Assembly (NCBI GenBank): GCA_964526505.1 | Contig: CAZGJC010000041.1 | Location: 1-12,909 of the forward strand | DNA: 12,909 nucleotides | Origin: SVTX01 sp964526505 | GTDB lineage: Bacteria > Bacillota > Clostridia > Oscillospirales > CAG-272 | Direction of reading: 5' to 3' | Shown here: piece by piece, positions 6,603-12,799 of the stretch | Layout of the letters: each line of letters begins with the position of its first letter | Numbering within the stretch: position 1 is the first letter of the stretch | Program-made: the position numbers and the translations under genes | The notes under the pieces: model-generated | The model's input: only the letters and a program-made list of their open reading frames with translations | Databases searched by the model: none | What the model was told of the DNA's origin: nothing

Positions 6603-8291
6603 ATGGAAAAGAAAAAGAATACCATAACCGTTGACGGAATTGAAGTTGAACTTCACGGCGAAAAAAACCTCCTTGAAGTTATAAGAAATGCGGGAATAAA
6701 CATTCCTACGTTCTGTTATTATCCCGAACTTTCTCACTACGGTGCTTGCCGTATGTGCGTTTTTGAGGACGAAAAGGGAAGAATAGACACGTCGTGTCAG
6801 GTTGTTCCCCGTCCCGGAATGAATATCAAGACAAACACGGAAAGACTTCGTAAATACAGACAGAACATACTCGAACTTTTACTTGCGTCGCACTGTTCGG
6901 ACTGCACGACCTGTCCCAAGCACGGCTCTTGTAAACTTCGTGAGTTTGCGATGGTTTACGGAATGACGGACATTCGTTTTCCCGTATCAATCCGTGAAGA
7001 CGCAATCGACACCTCGTCAAAATCCATAGTTCGTGACAACAGCAAATGTATTCTTTGCGGAGCGTGCGTTCGTGTATGCGATGAAATACAAAACGTAGGT
7101 GCTATTGCATTCACGCACAGAAGTTCGAAAGTTGAAATAAGCACTGCATTCGGAAAGCCTCTTGCGGAGACAAACTGCATAGGTTGCGGTCAATGTGCGG
7201 CATTCTGTCCTACGGGAGCTCTTTACATAAAGAACGAAACTTCAAAAGTCTGGGAAGCGATCTCGGACAAGAACAAGTACGTTACCGTGCAAATCGCACC
7301 TGCGGTAAGAGTTGCGATAGGTCAGGAATTCGGTCTTGACGTCGGCGACAACTGCATGGGAAAAATAGTTTCCGCTCTTCGTTTTATCGGATTTGATAAA
7401 ATATATGACACAACTGTCGGTGCGGATATGACCGTATTCGAAGAATCGGAAGAATTTTTACGCAAAGTGGAAAACGGTGAAAAATTGCCTTTATTCACAT
7501 CGTGTTGCCCCGGTTGGATTCAATATGCGGAAAACAAATATCCCGAACTTTTACCGCAAATTTCAACTTGCCGTTCTCCTATGGAGATGCTTGCGTCGGT
7601 TCTTCACAAAAATCTCGATTCTGAGATTGAAGCGGAAGGCAAGACTCATTATCACGTTGCCATTATGCCTTGTACCGCCAAAAAGTATGAAGCGGCAAGA
7701 GATGAGTTCGGCGGAAAAGTTGACGTTGTTATAACCACGGTAGAACTCATTAAAATGATAAAGTCGGTTGGTCTCAACTTCAAAAAACTCAGTCCTTCCG
7801 AGCCTGACAGCGTTTACGGTCCCACATCGGGTGCCGGCGTAATCTTCGGAGTTACGGGCGGTGTTACGGAAGCGGTACTTCGTCACGTTTCAAAAGCACG
7901 TGGTGAATACGACTTTGAAAAGATTTCATACATGGGTGAGAGAGGTATGTCCGGAGTTAAAGTTACGGAAATTCCTTTCAACGGTGCAGTTTTGAAAATC
8001 GCAGTTGTAAGCGGTCTTGCAAATGCGTCCGCTCTCATAGAAAGAATCAAAAACGGAGAGCGTTTCGACCTCGTTGAAGTTATGGCTTGTCCCGGCGGTT
8101 GCATTTGCGGAGGAGGTCAGCCTCGTCCGGAAGACAACGTCGAAGCGGAAAGCCGTGCAAGAGGTCTTTACAATGCGGACAAGAATGCGGAAATTCGTGC
8201 GTCTGGAGCGAACTTACAGGTTGAAGAACTTCTCAATTCTCTCGGAGACGAAAAGCACGAACTTCTTCACGTGTCTTACGTTAAAGACTGA
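6603..8291 (+). CDS. hydA: [FeFe] hydrogenase catalytic subunit (group A3-like, bifurcating type)
   Basis: This subunit reduces protons to H2 (or the reverse) at the H-cluster. The 562 residues contain, in order: a [2Fe-2S] domain (C38, C49, C52, C65); a His-Cys3 [4Fe-4S] site (H97, C101, C104, C110, with C98 nearby); two ferredoxin clusters (C149, C152, C155, C159 and C192, C195, C198, C202); and the H-domain. The H-cluster signatures are complete: L1 TSCCPGW (299-305, with proton-relay C301 and ligand C302), L2 MPCTAKKYEA (355-364, C357) and L3 MACPGGCICGGGQP (494-507, C496 and C500). Four accessory clusters, a short HELLH-type C-terminal end and the NuoE/NuoF neighbours place it with trimeric NAD-linked enzymes. 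The start has AAAGGAGG at the end of hydB, two bases away. No HydEFG maturases are in the window, so they must be elsewhere. Confidence 0.96.
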   Translation: MEKKKNTITVDGIEVELHGEKNLLEVIRNAGINIPTFCYYPELSHYGACRMCVFEDEKGRIDTSCQVVPRPGMNIKTNTERLRKYRQNILELLLASHCSDCTTCPKHGSCKLREFAMVYGMTDIRFPVSIREDAIDTSSKSIVRDNSKCILCGACVRVCDEIQNVGAIAFTHRSSKVEISTAFGKPLAETNCIGCGQCAAFCPTGALYIKNETSKVWEAISDKNKYVTVQIAPAVRVAIGQEFGLDVGDNCMGKIVSALRFIGFDKIYDTTVGADMTVFEESEEFLRKVENGEKLPLFTSCCPGWIQYAENKYPELLPQISTCRSPMEMLASVLHKNLDSEIEAEGKTHYHVAIMPCTAKKYEAARDEFGGKVDVVITTVELIKMIKSVGLNFKKLSPSEPDSVYGPTSGAGVIFGVTGGVTEAVLRHVSKARGEYDFEKISYMGERGMSGVKVTEIPFNGAVLKIAVVSGLANASALIERIKNGERFDLVEVMACPGGCICGGGQPRPEDNVEAESRARGLYNADKNAEIRASGANLQVEELLNSLGDEKHELLHVSYVKD

Positions 8292-8335
8292 ATTTTACAA
8301 GATTTGGTTTGGAATCGGATATAAAATTTAACTTT

Positions 8336-8371
8336 GTAATCCTGTCGTTTACAACGGCAGGATTACTTTTT
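8336..8371 (+). terminator. Strong Rho-independent terminator of the nfn-hyd operon
   Basis: GTAATCCTGTCGTT (8336-8349) pairs with AACGGCAGGATTAC (8353-8366) through 14 base pairs, including one G-U, with a three-base loop, followed directly by TTTTT. It lies 45 bases after the hydA stop and cleanly separates the redox operon from the rpmG promoter. Confidence 0.93.
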
Positions 8372-8454
8372 CGGAATTTTTGCGGAAAAATCGTCGTTTA
8401 TATTTAATATTGATGAAAAATTTAAAAAATCATCGCATAAATTTTAAAAAACTA

Positions 8455-8484
8455 TTGACAAGTCATCTTGCATTATGATATAAT
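8455..8484 (+). promoter_or_regulatory. Promoter of the rpmG-secE-nusG-rplK-rplA operon
   Basis: TTGACA (8455-8460), an 18-base spacer and TATAAT (8479-8484), with TG at 8476-8477 (extended -10). The bases before it, AAACTA, also precede the promoter at 11295, so both share the 12-mer AAACTATTGACA. Transcription should begin near 8491. Confidence 0.9.
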
Positions 8485-8490
8485 ACTTCT

Positions 8491-8606
8491 ACCTCTGCAA
8501 ATGGGTCTTTTTTTCGTGCCTTTGCGCAAACGGCACACCTTTTCAGAGGGAGGTACACATAACTGCATTTGCAGTTAAATAATTTAAAATGGGAGGTGCC
8601 GAAATC
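8491..8606 (+). promoter_or_regulatory. Structured leader RNA of the rpmG operon with competing pairings
   Basis: Fold A: CCTCTG (8492-8497) with CAGAGG (8544-8549), enclosing GTGCC (8516-8520) with GGCAC (8532-8536) capped by the palindrome TTTGCGCAAA; then the separate hairpin AACTGCA (8561-8567) with TGCAGTT (8570-8576). Fold B: CTGCAAATG (8495-8503) is exactly complementary to CATTTGCAG (8566-8574), and this excludes both the outer stem and the second hairpin of fold A. A purine-rich, SD-like GAGGGAGG (8546-8553) sits at the 3' side of the outer stem without a start codon at a useful distance. The real rpmG site is GGGAGG at 8591-8596. Ribosomal-protein operons often have autoregulatory leaders; which ligand, if any, acts here is not known. 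Confidence 0.5.
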
Positions 8607-8768
8607 ATGGCTAATGACGCAAGAGTCAAAATTACTCTTGTTTGCACAGAATGCAAGCAGAGAAATTACGACACAAAGAAAAACAAGAAGAATGATCCGG
8701 ACAGATTGGAACTTAAAAAGTATTGTAAGTTCTGCCGCAAGCACACTCTTCACAAAGAGTCAAAGTAA
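8607..8768 (+). CDS. rpmG: Ribosomal protein bL33, zinc-binding form
   Basis: This 53-residue protein of the 50S subunit begins MANDARVKITLVCTEC and ends KYCKFCRKHTLHKESK. Two CxxC pairs (C13/C16 and C40/C43) form the zinc ribbon, so this is the zinc-dependent (C+) version; organisms with this form often keep a zinc-free paralogue used in zinc shortage. GGGAGG at 8591-8596 is 10 bases before the ATG. It is the first gene of the operon, with secE 17 bases downstream, the usual Gram-positive order. No tRNA-Trp gene lies between them, unlike in some Firmicutes. Confidence 0.96.
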   Translation: MANDARVKITLVCTECKQRNYDTKKNKKNDPDRLELKKYCKFCRKHTLHKESK

Positions 8769-8785
8769 GCGGGAGGATTAGAGAT

Positions 8786-9304
8786 ATGACAAACAGAAAC
8801 CGTCTTATCGCACTGCTTATATCAATCGTAATGATTATTTCTCTGTTCACGGTTTGTATTTCAGCCGAAACAGAAACTTCCACGGCAACGGATGAGAGCA
8901 TATCCGAATCAACGGAGGCTATTACGTCCGATTCCACCGAAGCCGAGTCGTCCGCTTCCACCGAGGCAGGTACAAGTGCAAGCACTGAGGCTTCCACAAG
9001 CGGTTCTTCGACAGAGAGTGATTCTTCCACGTCTAAGGGCGAGATAATCACAAACATTGTTGTTCTCGGTATTATCGTAATCGTTGCAGTGGTTCTTATA
9101 ATCAAATTCCGTGAAAAACTTGCCGCTTTTTTGCGTTCGGTTAAGAGCGAACTCAAAAAGATAGTATGGGCTTCCGGAAAAGATACCAGAAAGAGTTTCC
9201 TCGTAGTTATCGTAATTACACTTATACTCGCAGCAGTGATAGGAATATTAGACTTTGCATTCTCAAAGGGAATTTCCGGTATCGTAAAACTCTTACAAAA
9301 ATAA
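8786..9304 (+). CDS. secE: SecE preprotein translocase subunit with signal-like N-terminus and repeat-rich extension
   Basis: SecE clamps the SecY channel in the membrane. The family core is at the C-terminus: the amphipathic helix FLRSVKSELKKIVWASGKD (115-133) and the last membrane helix (139-156), followed by a short tail. Gram-positive SecE is usually about 60-75 residues; this one has 172. The extra part is an N-terminal signal-peptide-like segment (basic MTNRNR, hydrophobic 7-23, CISAETE), a Ser/Thr/Glu/Ala-rich stretch (27-84) with an octapeptide repeat, and an additional hydrophobic helix (88-106). The start is well supported: GGAGG at 8772-8776, 9 bases before the ATG and 17 bases after rpmG. 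If the first helix is kept, the topology resembles three-helix proteobacterial SecE with a long outside loop; if it is cleaved, the loop becomes a free outside N-terminus. Position before nusG confirms identity. Confidence 0.93.
   Translation: MTNRNRLIALLISIVMIISLFTVCISAETETSTATDESISESTEAITSDSTEAESSASTEAGTSASTEASTSGSSTESDSSTSKGEIITNIVVLGIIVIVAVVLIIKFREKLAAFLRSVKSELKKIVWASGKDTRKSFLVVIVITLILAAVIGILDFAFSKGISGIVKLLQK
8909..9019 (+). repeat. 24-base coding repeats (STEA octapeptides) inside secE
   Basis: STEA begins at residues 42, 50, 58 and 66, an exact spacing of eight residues, with a degenerate fifth copy (STES) at 75. The other four positions vary: ITSD, ESSA, GTSA, STSG. The codons differ between copies (TCA ACG, TCC ACC, AGC ACT, TCG ACA), so the repeat is kept at protein level rather than being a recent DNA duplication. 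Confidence 0.8.
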
Positions 9305-9322
9305 TAACGGAGTTATATTGGT

Positions 9323-9868
9323 ATGAGTGATATAGATTCCATGAACGTCGGTCTGAAATGGTACGTTGCGCACACCTACTCGGGCTACGAAAACAAGGTT
9401 AAGACAAGCCTTGAAAAGATTGTTGAAAACAGAGGTCTCGGTAATCTCATTTACGACATAAAGATTCCTGTTGAAACGATTATCGAAAAGGACGGCGACA
9501 AAGAAAAAGTTGTTGAAAACAAACTCTTCCCCTGCTACGTGTTCGTTAAAATGGTTATGACGGACGAAAGTTGGCACGCTGTCAGAAATATTACGGGTGT
9601 TACGGGATTTGTCGGTCCCGGATCACGTCCCACGCCTCTTTCCGATGAGGAAGTTATCAATATGAATATTGAGGACGTTAAGGTTCATCTTACGTTCAGC
9701 GTAGGCGATGAGGTCAGCGTAATAAACGGTTTGTTCGAGGGCTACGACGGTGTGGTTCAAACTATTTCCGACGACCTTAAAACCGTAACGGTACTTGTTA
9801 AACGTGGACGTAGAGATATGCCCGTTGAATTTGATACAAGTATGCTTAAACTTAAATCCAAAGCATGA
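9323..9868 (+). CDS. nusG: Transcription termination/antitermination factor NusG
   Basis: NusG binds RNA polymerase and affects pausing, termination and transcription-translation coupling. The 181 residues show the NGN domain, with WYVAHTYSGYE (13-23), FPCYVFV (69-75) and TGVTGFVG (91-98), and a C-terminal KOW domain starting near FSVGDEVSVINGLFEG (125-140). Length and domain layout are normal. The weak ribosome binding site CGGAG (9308-9312) is 10 bases before the ATG, and the gene starts 18 bases after secE. A 142-base gap follows before rplK. Confidence 0.97.
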   Translation: MSDIDSMNVGLKWYVAHTYSGYENKVKTSLEKIVENRGLGNLIYDIKIPVETIIEKDGDKEKVVENKLFPCYVFVKMVMTDESWHAVRNITGVTGFVGPGSRPTPLSDEEVINMNIEDVKVHLTFSVGDEVSVINGLFEGYDGVVQTISDDLKTVTVLVKRGRRDMPVEFDTSMLKLKSKA

Positions 9869-10010
9869 TTTTTTCGGATTTGGTTTTAAAACTTACATTT
9901 GCAAGCGTATTATGCGGCGTTTTGCAAATTTATTGTACGCATAAATAAAGTGGGAGGGAAAAAAATTTTTGAATTTTCCCGCATTATAACCACTATGGAG
10001 GATATTTATC
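9869..10010 (+). promoter_or_regulatory. nusG-rplK intergenic leader with two stems
   Basis: There is no clear promoter, so rplK is probably read from the rpmG promoter. ATTTGCAA (9897-9904) pairs perfectly with TTGCAAAT (9922-9929). Further on, GGGAAAA (9956-9962) pairs with TTTTCCC (9974-9980) around an AT-rich loop and is not followed by a T run, so it is not a terminator. The rplK ribosome binding site GGAGG follows it, near 9997-10001. In other bacteria ribosomal protein L1 represses the rplK-rplA mRNA by binding its leader; a similar site here is plausible but was not identified. The ATTTGCA word also recurs in the rpmG leader. Confidence 0.4.
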
Positions 10011-10436
10011 ATGGCAAAGAAAATCATGGGTTATATCAAGTTGCAGTTGCCTGCCGGCAAGGCTACTCCTCAGCCTCCCGTAGGACCCGCACTTGGTCAG
10101 TATGGTGTTGCTATTCCTGTATTTACAAAGGAATTCAACGAAAGAACAAAGAACGACATCGGTCTTATCATTCCCGTAGTTATTACGGTTTACGCAGACC
10201 GTTCCTTCACATTTATCACAAAGACTCCCCCTGCGGCTGTTCTTATTAAGAAGGCGGCAGGTCTTGAATCCGGCTCCGCAAAGCCCAACAAGGACAAAGT
10301 TGCAAAACTTACAAAAGAGCAAGTTAGAAAAATTGCCGAAACAAAGATGCCTGACCTCAATGCAGGTTCTGTTGAAGCGGCTATGAGCATGATCGCAGGT
10401 ACAGCTCGTTCCATGGGCGTACTTGTAGAAGACTAA
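10011..10436 (+). CDS. rplK: Ribosomal protein uL11
   Basis: L11 forms the GTPase-associated stalk base of the 50S subunit with 23S rRNA and is the thiostrepton site. The 141-residue length is standard. It begins MAKKIMGYIKLQLPAGKATP and keeps the conserved prolines P22, P23 and P26 (PPVGPALGQ). The C-terminal rRNA-binding domain ends with AGTARSMGVLVED. The segment after GQYG reads VAIPVFTKEFN instead of the usual VNIMxFCKxFN, an unusual N-terminal-domain variant. GGAGG lies about 10 bases upstream of the start. It is separated from rplA by 18 bases. Confidence 0.97.
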   Translation: MAKKIMGYIKLQLPAGKATPQPPVGPALGQYGVAIPVFTKEFNERTKNDIGLIIPVVITVYADRSFTFITKTPPAAVLIKKAAGLESGSAKPNKDKVAKLTKEQVRKIAETKMPDLNAGSVEAAMSMIAGTARSMGVLVED

Positions 10437-10454
10437 TGAGGGAGGTATCTGAAA

Positions 10455-11150
10455 ATGGCTAAATTAGGTAAGAAGTATACAGACAGTGTAAAACTTATTG
10501 AAAAGAACAGACTTTACGATTCCTCCGAAGCATTGGCTCTCGTTTGCCAGACTTCCAAGGCTAAGTTTGATGAAACAATCGAAGTTCACGTTCGTCTCGG
10601 TGTTGACTCCCGTCACGCTGACCAGCAGGTTAGAGGTGCGGTTGTTCTTCCCAACGGTACAGGTAAGAAAGTAAAAGTTCTCGTATTCGCTAAGGGCGAC
10701 AACATTCAGAAAGCCCTCGACGCAGGTGCAGATTATGCAGGCGGTATGGAATACGCAGAAAAAATCCAGAAGGAAAACTGGTTCGATTTCGACGTAGTTA
10801 TCGCTTCTCCCGATATGATGGGTGTTATCGGTCGTCTCGGTAAGGTTCTCGGTCCTAAGGGACTTATGCCTTCGCCTAAGGCAGGTACTGTTACTCCTGA
10901 CGTTGCCAAAGCTGTTACAGAGGCTAAGGCAGGTAAGATTGAGTACCGTCTTGACAAGACAAACATCATCCACTGTCCTATCGGAAAAGCTTCTTTCGGT
11001 ACAGAGAAACTTGCTGAAAACTTCAACACACTTCTCGGTGCTATTATCAAAGCAAAGCCCGCTGCTGCAAAGGGTCAGTACATTAAGAGTTGCGTAGTTG
11101 CATCCACAATGGGCCCCGGTATCAAAGTTAACCAGGCTAAACTCGGCTGA
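10455..11150 (+). CDS. rplA: Ribosomal protein uL1
   Basis: L1 builds the mobile L1 stalk near the E site and in many bacteria also represses translation of its own operon. The 231-residue length is normal. The signature GRLGKVLGPKGLMPSPKAGT is at 126-145, and IGKASFGTEKL (176-186) and the C-terminal VVASTMGPGIKVN (214-226) are typical. The ribosome binding site GAGGGAGGT (10438-10446) lies between rplK and rplA. It is the last gene of this transcript: a terminator follows, and the expected rplJ-rplL are not in the window. Confidence 0.97.
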   Translation: MAKLGKKYTDSVKLIEKNRLYDSSEALALVCQTSKAKFDETIEVHVRLGVDSRHADQQVRGAVVLPNGTGKKVKVLVFAKGDNIQKALDAGADYAGGMEYAEKIQKENWFDFDVVIASPDMMGVIGRLGKVLGPKGLMPSPKAGTVTPDVAKAVTEAKAGKIEYRLDKTNIIHCPIGKASFGTEKLAENFNTLLGAIIKAKPAAAKGQYIKSCVVASTMGPGIKVNQAKLG

Positions 11151-11173
11151 TAATCGGCTGAATTTAAAGTTTT

Positions 11174-11232
11174 AAAACAAGAAGAGAGTATTACACAGGG
11201 ATTTACCCTTTGCAATGCTCTCCTTTTGTTTT
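11174..11232 (+). terminator. Terminator after rplA
   Basis: GAGAGTATT (11184-11192) pairs with AATGCTCTC (11214-11222) through nine pairs, including one T-G. A small inner AGGG/CCCT stem and an outer AAAACAA (11174-11180) with TTGTTTT (11226-11232) extend it. The T-rich 3' side (CTTTTGTTTT) serves as the release tract. The A-rich 5' arm would also give a T-rich end on the minus strand, so it may work in both directions. Confidence 0.85.
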
Positions 11233-11294
11233 ATCAAAAAAACACTTAAATTTACGCATTATCCGTCTCCACATAAATTGATTGCATTAAACTA

Positions 11295-11323
11295 TTGACA
11301 ATTTTTTAAGCGGATGTTATAAT
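11295..11323 (+). promoter_or_regulatory. Consensus promoter upstream of the peptidase cassette
   Basis: TTGACA (11295-11300), a 17-base spacer and TATAAT (11318-11323), with TG at 11315-11316 (extended -10). AAACTATTGACA is shared with the rpmG promoter. In Firmicutes a promoter between rplA and rplJ is normal, so this may be the ancestral rplJ-rplL promoter now placed in front of other genes; that is an inference. Confidence 0.86.
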
Positions 11324-11329
11324 CAAATC

Positions 11330-11512
11330 ACAAGATACAGCCGTACAGATAAATAATAAATTTTTCCGCTTGCACACGTGGATAATAAAAGCAAGTTATT
11401 ATTTTAATACGACAAGAATTTAATAATTTTGCAAAAATTTTATGCACATAAGTACAGTGGATTTACTTTTATTGTATTTATGTGCCTATTTTAATTTCAG
11501 GAGGTGTTACTT
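11330..11512 (+). promoter_or_regulatory. Long AT-rich leader with a 13-bp stem before the small ORF
   Basis: From the predicted start of transcription there are about 180 bases before the first ribosome binding site. CTTGC (about 11370-11374) can pair with GCAAG (about 11392-11396). The main structure is GCACATAAGTACA (11444-11456) with TGTATTTATGTGC (11473-11485), 13 pairs with one G-U and a 16-base loop. It is followed by CTATTTTAATTT, only partly T-rich, so it could be an attenuator or a stabilising stem. AGGAGGT (11499-11505) is a perfect ribosome binding site. I do not recognise a known RNA family. Confidence 0.5.
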
Positions 11513-11617
11513 ATGAAATTGATTATGTTGTTTAACCACTTAAATCTAACAAACCGCACAGCCTCACTAATATCGCAATTTAACACTACCAATATCAATC
11601 ACATTACTAAATTATGA
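11513..11617 (+). CDS. Small ORF, 34 aa, upstream of the peptidase gene
   Basis: ATG at 11513 follows AGGAGGT (11499-11505) with a 7-base spacer, the best ribosome binding site in the right third of the window. The product starts MKLIMLFNHLNLTNRT and ends NTTNINHITKL; it is rich in Asn, Thr, Leu and Ile and has few charges. It has no Gly-Gly leader, no cysteines and no clear signal peptide. The next gene begins 15 bases after its stop with its own ribosome binding site, so translation of the two is probably coupled. It may be a leader peptide, a short secreted or membrane peptide, or the scrambled start of a lost gene. I do not recognise it; that it is translated is an inference from the ribosome binding site. 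Confidence 0.5.
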   Translation: MKLIMLFNHLNLTNRTASLISQFNTTNINHITKL

Positions 11618-11632
11618 TGAAAGGAATACGCT

Positions 11633-12799
11633 ATGTTTTATATTAATAAACGAATTTTAAAAAAGATAATTTCTTTAACACTTGTATTATTATTCTTATT
11701 TTTAAACTGTTTTCCTATATTAGTTACCGCAGAAACATCATCACGATCAAAAAGTTATAACAAATTTGAAATTGATGAGAATATTTACAATGTTATTACA
11801 AATAAAGTAAAAAATATGCAACGTGGTGAGCATAATTTAAACATAGAGCGGATTGCATATATAAATGATTTTTCGGGTGAAACCTATATTTTGGTTGAAT
11901 GTAACCCTGCTGGATATGCTATATATCATCCAAATTCCGGCACTTTTGTTGAGTACTCATCAACATCGCTCTCGCCATACGCAAACTATATAAGTGATAA
12001 TTTATATTATTTTGGTCCAACTGAATATTATGTAAAAATAGACGGAATATACTATCATACTGTAATCAATGAAACAATAAATAGCCAATCCGATATAGAA
12101 AATATGAAAATACACTCTGAAAATATTAAACTCAATTTGGAAAATAATAAAAATATCGCTGTACTTGATTATGTAATAAATAATAATAAAACCGCATATT
12201 CTACAATTACATCTCATAGTACTTACGCAATAAAAAGCGGTTTATCGCAAAGTGAAATAGATTGGTTTAAAAATCTCAATGAATGCAGTTATTATTCGAC
12301 AGGTGATGGATGTTGCGGTTATGTTGGATTAGCTATATTGTATGGTTTTTTTGACAAATTTAAAGATGATAAATATATGGACGATTCATACTGGACAGAT
12401 TCATCCAAAACAAGTTTAAAATCGTCTGAGAATTCCTTTACAAAATATTTGTATGATTTAGATCCAAAAGACTCAACCACATGCATTCATATACACTCTG
12501 TCTCCAAGCAATATTTAAGTAAAAAAGGTATTTCTGATATTTCTCACACAAGTAGAGTATGGGGATTTTTCACCAAATCAACTATTAAAAATCTTATAGA
12601 CGATGGTTACCCGGTAGAACTTTTCGGAAATTTAGAAGATCCGCCAAATTATAATGGAAGTGGCAAAAAAGGTGGTCATGCGGTAATTGCATATCAATAT
12701 TCAGGAAATGATTTTATATGTCATTACGGTTGGGAAAATTACACAGAAGTTACAATTGTTGGTACTTTGGGTAGCATTTATGCTATGGAGGTAGAATAA
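11633..12799 (+). CDS. Secreted papain-fold cysteine peptidase-like protein (C10/C39-like)
   Basis: The 388-residue product starts with a Sec signal peptide: KRILKK, a hydrophobic stretch (12-31) and VTAETS, cleavage expected near residue 33. Residues about 45-115 resemble the pro-domain/inhibitor-like region of streptopain-type proteins, with TYILVECNPAGYAIYHP at 84-100. The C-terminal half has a papain-like triad layout: Cys in GDGCCGYVGLAILYGFF (C228, with C227 beside it), His in GGHAVIAYQY (H349), and HYGWEN (364-369), where N369 or a nearby residue would be the third member. The usual oxyanion Gln is not obvious (TGDG precedes the Cys), so activity is not certain. AAAGGA (11620-11625) is 7 bases before the ATG. 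The gene is clearly more AT-rich, with many ATA, AAT and TAT codons, than the ribosomal and redox genes, which suggests transfer. The lipoprotein gene follows with no gap. Confidence 0.72.
   Translation: MFYINKRILKKIISLTLVLLFLFLNCFPILVTAETSSRSKSYNKFEIDENIYNVITNKVKNMQRGEHNLNIERIAYINDFSGETYILVECNPAGYAIYHPNSGTFVEYSSTSLSPYANYISDNLYYFGPTEYYVKIDGIYYHTVINETINSQSDIENMKIHSENIKLNLENNKNIAVLDYVINNNKTAYSTITSHSTYAIKSGLSQSEIDWFKNLNECSYYSTGDGCCGYVGLAILYGFFDKFKDDKYMDDSYWTDSSKTSLKSSENSFTKYLYDLDPKDSTTCIHIHSVSKQYLSKKGISDISHTSRVWGFFTKSTIKNLIDDGYPVELFGNLEDPPNYNGSGKKGGHAVIAYQYSGNDFICHYGWENYTEVTIVGTLGSIYAMEVE

Noticed and set aside
8769..8785. tRNA-Trp gene between rpmG and secE, as in some Firmicutes
   Set aside because: Only 17 bases lie between the two genes, holding the secE ribosome binding site.
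9952..9982. Terminator between nusG and rplK
   Set aside because: The GGGAAAA/TTTTCCC stem is not followed by a T run on the plus strand, and there is no new promoter for rplK.
11330..11400. Rfam-type L10 (rplJ) leader
   Set aside because: Position fits, but I could not match the conserved core from memory; left as a hypothesis in the findings rather than a feature.
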